Of a stretch of DNA of 7,475 nucleotides, positions 1 to 5,453 are shown piece after piece. Below the pieces are notes generated by a model, which worked only from the letters and a program-made list of their open reading frames with translations, had not been told where the DNA came from and made no database searches. Source of the DNA: Pseudomonadota bacterium. GTDB taxonomy: Bacteria; Pseudomonadota; Gammaproteobacteria; Burkholderiales; Burkholderiaceae_C. Each line of letters starts with the position of its first letter. The stretch's first letter is position 1. A program made the position numbers and the translations under genes. The stretch lies in the NCBI GenBank assembly GCA_030918015.1, contig JAUPTP010000098.1, forward strand, positions 1 to 7,475, given 5' to 3'.

Positions 1-594
1 CTCGGCGCCCAGCACGAAGGCCACCGGGCCGGACAGATCGAGGTCGTGGATCGAGTCGGTGGCCGCATCGCTGGTGCCGACGATCAGGATGTCGCGCTCC
101 TTGAGCTCGAGCATCGTGCGCGCCAGGTTGGTCACCATGAAGTACGGCACCGTCTCGGAGGCGCCGCTGGCCACCTTGGCCACCGTCGCGTTGATGCCGA
201 CCGCATGGTCGCGCGGCACGATCACGCCGTGCGCGCCCACGCCGTCGGCCACCCGCAGGCAGGCGCCCAGGTTGTGCGGATCGGTCACGCCGTCGAGCAG
301 CAGCAGCAGCGGCGGGCCCTCGACGCCGTCGAGGTGGTCGTCGATCGAGTGCGTCACCGGCAGCGGCGACACGAAGGCCATCACGCCCTGGTGGCGCGGG
401 TTGCCGACCAGCTTGTCGATGCGCTTGGCATCGCTCTCGACGAGGTTGCGGCCGGCCTCGCGGGCGCGGTCGAGGAACTGGCGCATCCGACCGTCGCGGC
501 GGGTCGGATCGAAATGGATCTCGCGGATCGTGTCGGGTGCGGTCTTCAGGCGGACCTGGATGGCGTGGAAGCCGAAGAGGAGGGATCGTGACAT
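1..594 (-). CDS. rlmB: 23S rRNA (guanosine-2'-O-)-methyltransferase RlmB, 3' end cut by window edge
   Basis: By family, RlmB transfers a methyl group from S-adenosylmethionine to the 2'-O of G2251 in 23S rRNA (E. coli numbering), near the peptidyl-transferase centre; it acts in the cytoplasm. The visible 198 residues begin MSRSLLFGFHAIQ. An N-terminal RNA-binding domain of the SpoU type spans about residues 4-80 (ending near the HQG at 68-70). The SPOUT methylase domain starts near residue 95 with DGVTDPHNLGACLR (101-114), including Asn108 and Arg114 of motif 1, followed by VIVPRD (124-129). The window ends at GAE (196-198), just where motif 2 begins, so about 50 C-terminal residues, with the rest of the SAM-binding trefoil knot, are missing. 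The ATG at 592-594 lies 17 bases after the stop of the ABC ATPase gene and has only a poor ribosome site, so cotranscription and perhaps coupled translation are likely. Identification is confident. Confidence 0.95.
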   Translation of the reverse strand, partial: MSRSLLFGFHAIQVRLKTAPDTIREIHFDPTRRDGRMRQFLDRAREAGRNLVESDAKRIDKLVGNPRHQGVMAFVSPLPVTHSIDDHLDGVEGPPLLLLLDGVTDPHNLGACLRVADGVGAHGVIVPRDHAVGINATVAKVASGASETVPYFMVTNLARTMLELKERDILIVGTSDAATDSIHDLDLSGPVAFVLGAE

Positions 595-611
595 CCGCCC
601 ATTATCCGTCG

Positions 612-1295
612 CTATCCGACCCGCCGGCCGGCCTCGATGCGGATCTGGCGGTCGCAGCGCGCGGCGATGCCCGGATCGTGCGTCACCAGCACCAGGGTCG
701 TGCCCACCTCGCGGTTGAGCTCGAGCATCAGCTGCATCACCGCCTCGCCGGTGGCGTGGTCCAGGCTGCCGGTGGGCTCGTCCGCCAGCAGCAGCGCCGG
801 GCGCACCACGAAGGCCCGCGCCAGCGCAACCCGCTGCTGCTCGCCGCCCGACAGCAGCTTTGGATAGTGGCCCAGCCGCGCACCCAGGCCCACCCGGCCG
901 AGCATCTCGGTGGCCAGCGCCCTGGCCTCGCGCACGCCCCGCAGCTCCAGCGGCAGCATCACGTTCTCCAGCGCCGTCAGATGCCCCATCAGCTGGAAGC
1001 TCTGGAAGACGAAGCCCACCCGCGTGCCGCGCACCGCCGCGCGGGCATCCTCGTCGAGCGAGAACAGGTCGACGCCGTCGAGCCGCACCGTGCCGCTGCT
1101 GGGCATGTCCAGCCCGGCCAGGATCGACAGCAGCGTGCTTTTGCCCGAGCCCGAGGCCCCGACGATCGCCACCGATTCCTGCCGCCGCAGGGAGAGATCG
1201 ATCTCGTGCAGAATCGTCAGCTCGCCCGTGGCATCGCTCACCCGCTTGCTCACGCCCGAGACTTCGATGATTGCCGTGCCCGTCGCATCTGTCAT
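612..1295 (-). CDS. ybbA: ABC transporter ATP-binding protein, YbbA/LolD-like
   Basis: A 227-residue ABC ATPase with every core motif intact: Walker A GASGSGKST (46-54, Lys52), Q-loop Gln98, signature LSGGEQQ (148-154), Walker B LLLADEP (168-174, catalytic Glu173) and H-loop His206. Length and motif style fit the MacB/LolD/YbbA group, whose partners are FtsX-like permeases that act on envelope lipids, lipoproteins or peptides. The YbbA name rests on context: in E. coli ybbA is divergent from tesA, as here. The usual partner permease gene (ybbP) is not next door; rlmB follows instead, so the partner must be encoded elsewhere. The ATG at 1293-1295 is chosen because an AGGA sits about 9 bases upstream and the family alignment starts there, although the frame stays open upstream to 1727 on this strand. 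The start overlaps the start codon of the divergent tesA by two bases. The ABC assignment is sure; the exact substrate is unknown. Confidence 0.93.
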   Translation of the reverse strand: MTDATGTAIIEVSGVSKRVSDATGELTILHEIDLSLRRQESVAIVGASGSGKSTLLSILAGLDMPSSGTVRLDGVDLFSLDEDARAAVRGTRVGFVFQSFQLMGHLTALENVMLPLELRGVREARALATEMLGRVGLGARLGHYPKLLSGGEQQRVALARAFVVRPALLLADEPTGSLDHATGEAVMQLMLELNREVGTTLVLVTHDPGIAARCDRQIRIEAGRRVG

Positions 1296-1953
1296 GTTGA
1301 GCCGTCCTGGATTCGCTCCGAATGGAACACGCCGCGACTGTATCGCGGCCCTGCTGTCCCTGGCCGCAACCGGGGTCGCCGTGGCGACGCAGGGCGGATC
1401 GCGCCGCGTGCTGGTGGTGGGCGACAGCCTGTCGGCCGAGTACGGCATCGCGCGCGGCAGCGGCTGGGTCGCGCTGCTCGAGCGCCGGCTGACCGATCGG
1501 CGCCTGAACGCGGCCGTCATCAACGCCAGCATCAGCGGCGACACCACGGCGGGCGGGCGGGCGCGGCTGCCGGCGCTGCTCGAGCAGCACCGGCCCACGC
1601 ACGTCATCCTCGAGCTGGGCGGCAACGATGCATTGCGCGGCCTGCCGCTGCGGCAGACCGAGGCCAATCTGACCGCGATGGCCCGCGCCGCGCGCGACGC
1701 CGGCGCCCGGGTGATGATCGTGGGCATGCAGGTGCCGCCGAACTACGGCGCGGCCTATGCGAAGGACTTCGCCGCGCTGTTCGCGACCGTGGCGCAGGCC
1801 GAGAAGGCGGCGCTGGTGCCCTTCCTGCTGGCGGGCATCGCCGACGATGCCGACCCGCTGCGCTGGTTCCAGCCCGACCGCATCCACCCGGTGGCGGCGG
1901 CGCATCCGCGCATCCTCGAGACCGTCTGGCCGGTGCTTCAGCGCTGGCTGTGA
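1294..1953 (+). CDS. tesA: TesA-type SGNH/GDSL esterase (arylesterase, thioesterase I/lysophospholipase L1), secreted
   Basis: A 219-residue SGNH hydrolase closely resembling E. coli TesA, a periplasmic enzyme that hydrolyses acyl-CoA thioesters, lysophospholipids and aryl esters. Visible blocks are GDSLSAEYG (43-51, nucleophile Ser45), NASISGDT (77-84, oxyanion Gly82), GGND (109-112, oxyanion Asn111) and DRIHP (195-199, catalytic Asp195 and His198). The N-terminus looks like a signal peptide: TRR at 12-14, a hydrophobic stretch at about 17-31, and a plausible AVA cleavage site after residue 31. The adjacent arginines loosely resemble a Tat motif. The ATG at 1294-1296 keeps this signal; no clear Shine-Dalgarno precedes it, and ATG 1267 or GTG 1381 are alternative starts, the latter losing the signal peptide. 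It is divergent from the ABC ATPase gene and convergent with phaR (27-base gap, no obvious terminator). The family call is firm; start and physiological substrate are less so. Confidence 0.93.
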   Translation: MLSRPGFAPNGTRRDCIAALLSLAATGVAVATQGGSRRVLVVGDSLSAEYGIARGSGWVALLERRLTDRRLNAAVINASISGDTTAGGRARLPALLEQHRPTHVILELGGNDALRGLPLRQTEANLTAMARAARDAGARVMIVGMQVPPNYGAAYAKDFAALFATVAQAEKAALVPFLLAGIADDADPLRWFQPDRIHPVAAAHPRILETVWPVLQRWL

Positions 1954-1980
1954 GCGTGCGGCGCCGGCCGATTCCCGAGG

Positions 1981-2568
1981 TCAGCCCTTCGGCGGCGTGG
2001 TGAAGCCGCTCATGCCGGGAAAGAAGCTCTCGGCCTGCTTCTGCATCTGTTCCTGCATCTGCGCCATCAGGCTGCGCGACTGGTCCAGATAGCCGGTCAT
2101 CATGTTCTGCACGACCGGGTTCTGCAGCGCCATGAACTGGGTCCAGGCCTCGGGCGAGAACGCCTTGCCCTCGTAGAGGCCGCCGGTCTGCTCGGTGAAG
2201 CTCTTGTGCATCTCGACGAAGCCCTGGAGGTTCTTCTCGAGGTAGGCGCCCATCAGACCCTGCATCGTGTGGCCGTAGAAGCGGATGATCTGCGCGAGCA
2301 TCTGGGTCGAGAACATCGGCATGCCGGCGCTCTCCTCCTCCAGGATGATCTGCAGCAGGATGCTGCGGGTCAGATCCTCGCCGCTCTTGGCGTCGAGCAC
2401 CTCGAAGGTCTCCCCGTCCAGCACCATCTTCTTGACGTCGCTGATCGTGATGTAGCTGCTCGAGCGGGTGTCGTAGAGGCGGCGATTCGGGTACTTCTTC
2501 AGCACGCGCGGCCCGTCGGTGCGACCGGGCTCGGCCTCGGTCTCGGCGGTGCGGCGATTCGATGGCAT
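1981..2568 (-). CDS. phaR: Polyhydroxyalkanoate synthesis repressor PhaR
   Basis: A 195-residue PhaR protein. In PHB-producing bacteria PhaR represses phasin genes (phaP) and its own gene, and leaves DNA when it binds nascent PHB granules, so it couples phasin supply to polymer amount. The N-terminal PHB_acc_N domain (about 21-80) contains the hallmark LKKYPNRRLYDT (23-34) and TRSILLQIILEEE (67-79). A second PHB accumulation-regulator domain covers about 84-125. The C-terminal third is rich in Met and Gln (residues 167-177 read SLMAQMQEQMQ in part) and is likely helical. Length is normal for the family. The ATG at 2566-2568 has a strong AGGAG Shine-Dalgarno upstream. A TGC-rich inverted repeat lies just before that site, consistent with autoregulation. 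It stands alone: no phaC, phaA or phaB lies in the window. It is convergent with tesA and separated from the tRNA unit by a terminator. Confidence 0.95.
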   Translation of the reverse strand: MPSNRRTAETEAEPGRTDGPRVLKKYPNRRLYDTRSSSYITISDVKKMVLDGETFEVLDAKSGEDLTRSILLQIILEEESAGMPMFSTQMLAQIIRFYGHTMQGLMGAYLEKNLQGFVEMHKSFTEQTGGLYEGKAFSPEAWTQFMALQNPVVQNMMTGYLDQSRSLMAQMQEQMQKQAESFFPGMSGFTTPPKG

Positions 2569-2735
2569 GCAAAATTCTCCTGTGTGCGTTGCACAAAGAT
2601 TCTAGGCATCGGGGCGCCCCGGTTCCGGTCAGGGTTTGCCCCGCCTGCCTCGCAACCAGTGGAGCGTGTCCTCGTCGGGAATGCAAGACCGTCGCATCAA
2701 GAGCACCAAGAATTGCGGCCGAGATTCATCCTGAC
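2569..2735. other. Intergenic region between phaR and the tRNA-Val terminator
   Basis: This non-coding stretch holds the phaR leader and promoter region at its left end. A GC-only 12-base palindrome, CGGGGCGCCCCG, lies at 2610-2621 between the presumed -10 and -35 positions of phaR. The rest (about 2630-2735) shows no convincing gene, RNA fold or repeat. Short open frames crossing it match nothing recognised and lack ribosome sites. Confidence 0.5.
2583..2604 (-). promoter_or_regulatory. Candidate phaR promoter -10 box and PhaR autoregulatory operator
   Basis: Read on the minus strand, TAGAAT at 2604-2599 resembles a sigma70 -10 box. Four bases downstream is the perfect inverted repeat TGTGC-AAC-GCACA (2595-2583), which would overlap the transcription start, and the AGGAG ribosome site and phaR ATG follow. 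No good -35 hexamer is seen (CGGAAC at the 17-base spacing). PhaR proteins are known to prefer TGC-rich sites and to repress their own genes, so the dyad is a plausible operator. This is inference from position and composition; a five-base-arm dyad alone can arise by chance. Confidence 0.45.
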
Positions 2736-2769
2736 AAAAGAAAAGGCGCCGGGGTGAACCGGCGCCTTT
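2736..2769 (-). terminator. Rho-independent terminator of the tRNA-Val unit
   Basis: Read on the minus strand, an 11-base perfect stem (AAAGGCGCCGG, 2769-2759) pairs across a six-base loop (2758-2753) with its complement at 2752-2742, followed by a T-rich run TTTTCTTTT ending at 2736. It starts nine bases after the CCA end of the last tRNA, so it ends that transcript and isolates phaR from readthrough. The plus strand has only three Ts after the stem, so it should work mainly in the tRNA direction. Confidence 0.92.
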
Positions 2770-2777
2770 CATGTGTC

Positions 2778-2854
2778 TGGTAGGCACAATTGGATTCGAA
2801 CCAACGACCCCCACCATGTCAAGGTGGTGCTCTAACCAACTGAGCTATGTGCCT
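2778..2854 (-). tRNA. tRNA-Val (GAC), third copy in transcription order
   Basis: A complete 77-base tRNA with encoded CCA. It folds into a standard cloverleaf: acceptor AGGCACA pairing with TGTGCCT, D-stem GCTC/GAGC, anticodon stem CCACC/GGTGG around loop TTGACAT (anticodon GAC, reading GUC and GUU valine codons), a five-base variable loop, and a T arm GTTGG/CCAAT with loop TTCGAAT. The first acceptor pair is A1-U72. It is identical in sequence to the copy at 3043-3119. A possible internal promoter lies in the 79-base spacer upstream. Confidence 0.98.
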
Positions 2855-2877
2855 GCAATGCTTTTCAGCAGAATCTG

Positions 2878-2907
2878 ATTATATCCAGAATCATCAACAA
2901 GATTCAA
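2878..2907 (-). promoter_or_regulatory. Possible internal promoter upstream of the last tRNA-Val
   Basis: On the minus strand the spacer contains TTGAAT (2907-2902), 18 bases, then a perfect TATAAT (2883-2878). A start near 2871 would leave a leader of about 16 bases before the tRNA at 2854. The region downstream of the -10 is AT-rich, unlike the main promoter. The -35 matches only four of six consensus bases, and the AT-rich spacer raises the chance of a fortuitous match. Confidence 0.35.
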
Positions 2908-2933
2908 ATGCATTGTTTGCTTGTTGACAGTTC

Positions 2934-3010
2934 TGGTAGGCGCGATTGGATTCGAACCAACGACCCCCACCATGTCAAGGTGGTGCTCTAACCAACTGAG
3001 CTACGCGCCT
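2934..3010 (-). tRNA. tRNA-Val (GAC), middle copy with variant acceptor stem
   Basis: A 77-base tRNA with encoded CCA and anticodon GAC in loop TTGACAT. Bases 8-65 are identical to the two flanking copies. The acceptor stem differs: AGGCGCG pairs with CGCGCCT, so A5-U68 and A7-U66 of the other copies are replaced by G5-C68 and G7-C66. Both changes keep pairing, which indicates a functional gene under selection rather than a decaying duplicate. It sits 32 bases after the first copy. Confidence 0.98.
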
Positions 3011-3042
3011 GCAAATCGATTCAGCTCGAAAGCAGAATTCTC

Positions 3043-3119
3043 TGGTAGGCACAATTGGATTCGAACCAACGACCCCCACCATGTCAAGGTGGTGCTCTAA
3101 CCAACTGAGCTATGTGCCT
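3043..3119 (-). tRNA. tRNA-Val (GAC), first copy in transcription order
   Basis: A 77-base tRNA with encoded CCA, acceptor AGGCACA/TGTGCCT and anticodon GAC; identical to the copy at 2778-2854. It is promoter-proximal: the -10 box ends 13 bases before its 5' end, so the 5' leader removed by RNase P would be only about six bases. The relA stop codon lies 41 bases upstream. Confidence 0.98.
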
Positions 3120-3159
3120 GTCGAGCCCTCGACTATAGCACGACTATCTTTCGCGTCAA
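3120..3159 (-). promoter_or_regulatory. Promoter of the tRNA-Val cluster with GC-rich discriminator and dyad
   Basis: On the minus strand TTGACG (3159-3154) and TATAGT (3137-3132) are separated by 16 bases and match the sigma70 consensus at five of six bases each. Downstream comes CGAGGGC, a GC-rich discriminator typical of stable-RNA promoters inhibited by ppGpp, with the start expected near 3125. A perfect dyad GTCGAG-CC-CTCGAC (3120-3133) overlaps the end of the -10 box and the start region. The -35 lies just two bases past the relA stop codon (3161-3163). Promoter assignment is good; stringent control is inference. Confidence 0.75.
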
Positions 3160-3160
3160 A

Positions 3161-5428
3161 TCATTTTCTGCGCGCGCTGAGAACGCCACCAATCTGGGAC
3201 ACCTGCGCCAGCAGATGCGCCAGGGCGGAGGCATCGCTGACCTCGATGGTGAAGGTCATCCAGGCCGTGCCGCGCATGGACTGGGTCTGCACGCCGATCA
3301 CATTGGCCTTGTCGCGGGCGAAGACCTCCGAGATGTCGCGCAGCAGGCCCTGGCGGTCATGGGCCATCACCGAGATGCTCACCGGATAGACCGGAGCCCG
3401 GCCCATCACGGGCGGAGCCTCGCCCCACTGGACCTCGATGAGCCGCTCGGGATGGCGTGCGCCGAGCTGGCGGTAGTTGGCGCAGTCGACGCGGTGCACC
3501 GCCACGCCCTTGCCACGGGTGACGAAGCCCCCGATCGCATCGGGCGGCGCCGGACGGCAGCAGTGCGCCAGCTGGGTCAGCAGCGACTCGACCCCGACCA
3601 CCAGCACCGCGCTCTTGCCCGACAGCGCGCCGGTGGCAGGCTTGGAGACCGCCACCTCCTCCAGCGGCGTCAGCGCCGCCGGCGCCGGAGGCGGACGCAG
3701 CACGCTCTCGATGTTGCGCAGCGAATACTCGTCCTTGCCGACCAGCTCGAACAGCGCCTCGGCATTGCGGAAGCCCAGCTGCGAGGCCAGATCGTCGAGC
3801 CGGATCGCGGTGCGGCCCTCGCGCTGGAGCAGACGGTCGACCGCCTCGCGGCCCCGCGCGATCGTCTCCTGCAGCGCCCGGGCGTTGAACCAGGCGCGGA
3901 CCTTGGCCCGCGAGCGCTGGCTCTTCAGGTAGCCCTGCTGCGTGTTGAGCCAGTCGAGCGACGGGCCGCCCTCCTTCGCGGCGATCACCTCGATGGTCTG
4001 GCCGCTCTGCAGCGGGGTGTTGAGCGGCACCATCTGGCCATCGACCCGCGCGCCGCGGCAGCGGTGGCCCAGATCGGTGTGCAGGTTGTAGGCGAAGTCG
4101 ACCGCGGTGGCGCCGGCCGGCAGCTCGATCAGGCGCGCTGCCGGCGTGAAGACATAGATGCGGTCCTCGAAGAAGCCCTGCGCCGGCATGTTGTGGCCGA
4201 CGAAGTCGCGCTCCCAGGCCAGCAGCTGCTGCAGCACCGCCCGACGCGCCTGCGCGACCCGGTCCTCGAAGTCGCCGGCGGCGCTCACGCCCGCATAGCC
4301 CTTGGTGCCGGCTTCCTTGTAGGCCCAGTGCGCGGCCACGCCGCTCTCGGCGCGGTCATGCATCTCGCGGGTGCGGATCTGGATCTCGATCGGGCGGGCG
4401 CCCTCCTCGGGCCCGTCGACCACGACGGTGTGCAGCGACTGGTAGCCGTTGGGCTTGGGCCGGGCGATGTAGTCGTCGAACTCCTCGGGCAGCGGCTGCC
4501 AGACCTCGTGCACCCGGCTGAGCGCCGCGTAGCAGTCCGGCACCGAGCCGACGATCACCCGCATCGCGCGCACGTCGAAGACCTGGTCGAAGGCCAGCTT
4601 CTTGCCCTGCATCTTCTTCCAGATGGAGTAGATGTGCTTGGGCCGGCCATGGACCTCGGCCGCGATGCCGGCCGCAGAGAGCTCGGCCTCCAGGCGGCGG
4701 CGGGCGGTCTCGATGCCCTGCTCGCGCTCGGTGCGCTTCTCGTCGAGCAGCCGCGCGATGCGCTTGTAGTCGTCGGGGCGCAGGAAGCGGAAGGCCAGGT
4801 CCTCCAGCTCCCACTTGATCTGCCAGATGCCCAGCCGGCTGGCCAGCGGCGCGAAGACCTGCTGCGCCTCGCGCGACAGCGCCATCGGGCACGGCAGCTT
4901 GGTGGCCGCATAGTGGCGCAGCGTCTGCAGCCGCGAGGCCAGCCGCAGCAGCACCACGCGCAGGTCGCGCGAGAAGGCCAGCAGCATCTTGCGCACCCGC
5001 TCAATCTGCTCGGCCTGGACCTCGCGGTCGGTCTCGTCGGTCCAGGCCGCGCGGGCGTTGCGCTGGATGCGCACCAGCTGCCGGGTGTGCGCGACCAGGC
5101 TGGCGTAGGACGCGCCGAAGGCCTGCTCGACCACCACCTCCGGCTCGGCGAGGAAGTCGCCGGCGTAGACCAGGTAGACGGCAGCCTGCATCGACGGCGC
5201 CGCGCCGATGCCGCGCAGGATCGCGGCCACGCCGTCGGCATGCTCGAGCGCATTCTCGCCGGTGTCGAAGCGGCTGCTGGCCAGCAGCGGCTCCGCGAAG
5301 CGGCGGGCGCGTTCGAGGCGATCGTGCTCCTCGGCCACGCTGTCGGCGCTCGGACCGGAGGTGGTGGAGTCCGCCAGCTGGACGATCGCTGCGGGCGCCT
5401 CGGTGGGATCGAGGCCGAAGGTTTTCAT
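3161..5428 (-). CDS. relA: GTP pyrophosphokinase RelA, (p)ppGpp synthetase
   Basis: A 755-residue RelA/SpoT-family protein (E. coli RelA is 744). By family, ribosome-bound RelA transfers pyrophosphate from ATP to GTP/GDP when uncharged tRNA enters the A site. Domains in order: a pseudo-hydrolase domain (about 54-185) lacking the HDxxED motif (YLVYAGDF at 85-92 in its place), the synthetase domain (about 220-375) with GRPKHIYSIWKKM (261-273), acidic EFDD (316-319) and GYQSLHT (328-334), TGS (about 422-482), a zinc-finger-like domain with CC (623-624) and HRVDC (645-649), and a C-terminal ACT domain (about 681-755). EFDD rather than RxKD marks the monofunctional RelA type. ATG 5426-5428 is preferred: it lies 25 bases after the hydrolase stop, though without a clear Shine-Dalgarno. 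GTG 5474-5476 would add 16 residues and overlap the hydrolase gene by 23 bases. The tRNA-Val cluster follows on the same strand. Confidence 0.96.
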   Translation of the reverse strand: MKTFGLDPTEAPAAIVQLADSTTSGPSADSVAEEHDRLERARRFAEPLLASSRFDTGENALEHADGVAAILRGIGAAPSMQAAVYLVYAGDFLAEPEVVVEQAFGASYASLVAHTRQLVRIQRNARAAWTDETDREVQAEQIERVRKMLLAFSRDLRVVLLRLASRLQTLRHYAATKLPCPMALSREAQQVFAPLASRLGIWQIKWELEDLAFRFLRPDDYKRIARLLDEKRTEREQGIETARRRLEAELSAAGIAAEVHGRPKHIYSIWKKMQGKKLAFDQVFDVRAMRVIVGSVPDCYAALSRVHEVWQPLPEEFDDYIARPKPNGYQSLHTVVVDGPEEGARPIEIQIRTREMHDRAESGVAAHWAYKEAGTKGYAGVSAAGDFEDRVAQARRAVLQQLLAWERDFVGHNMPAQGFFEDRIYVFTPAARLIELPAGATAVDFAYNLHTDLGHRCRGARVDGQMVPLNTPLQSGQTIEVIAAKEGGPSLDWLNTQQGYLKSQRSRAKVRAWFNARALQETIARGREAVDRLLQREGRTAIRLDDLASQLGFRNAEALFELVGKDEYSLRNIESVLRPPPAPAALTPLEEVAVSKPATGALSGKSAVLVVGVESLLTQLAHCCRPAPPDAIGGFVTRGKGVAVHRVDCANYRQLGARHPERLIEVQWGEAPPVMGRAPVYPVSISVMAHDRQGLLRDISEVFARDKANVIGVQTQSMRGTAWMTFTIEVSDASALAHLLAQVSQIGGVLSARRK

Positions 5429-5453
5429 CAAGACGGGAAGATCACGGAGGGAA

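Larger units (their letters stand above)
2778..3119 (-). repeat. Tandem array of three near-identical 77-base tRNA-Val units
   Basis: Three direct copies lie within 342 bases, two identical and one differing at four acceptor-stem positions. Spacers are 32 and 79 bases and AT-rich. They share only short elements: ATTCTGCT occurs in both, and both end TTGC just before the tRNA. The pattern fits tandem duplication followed by spacer divergence. Confidence 0.9.

Noticed and set aside
298..309. Trinucleotide repeat (CAG)4 in rlmB
   Set aside because: It encodes part of a five-Leu beta strand just before the conserved DGVTDPHN motif, so it is explained by coding constraint and codon bias.
1296..1727. 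N-terminal extension of the ABC ATPase
   Set aside because: The 144 extra residues lie antisense to tesA, resemble no ABC N-terminus, and the ATG at 1295 has a ribosome site.
1954..1980. Possible terminator between convergent tesA and phaR
   Set aside because: Only a short GC palindrome (CGGCGCCG) is present, with no T-run on either strand.
537..2003. Plus-strand open frame covering rlmB, the ABC gene and tesA
   Set aside because: It crosses three recognised genes in shadow frames, with low-complexity Arg/Ala/His-rich translation.
1604..2686. Minus-strand open frame spanning tesA and phaR
   Set aside because: Shadow of phaR in another frame and of tesA on the opposite strand; no recognisable domain.
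2924..2952. Plus-strand TTGACA with TGGATT 17 bases downstream, inside the tRNA array
   Set aside because: The -10 matches only three of six bases and it would drive transcription antisense to a tRNA; the -35 match is likely chance in AT-rich spacer.
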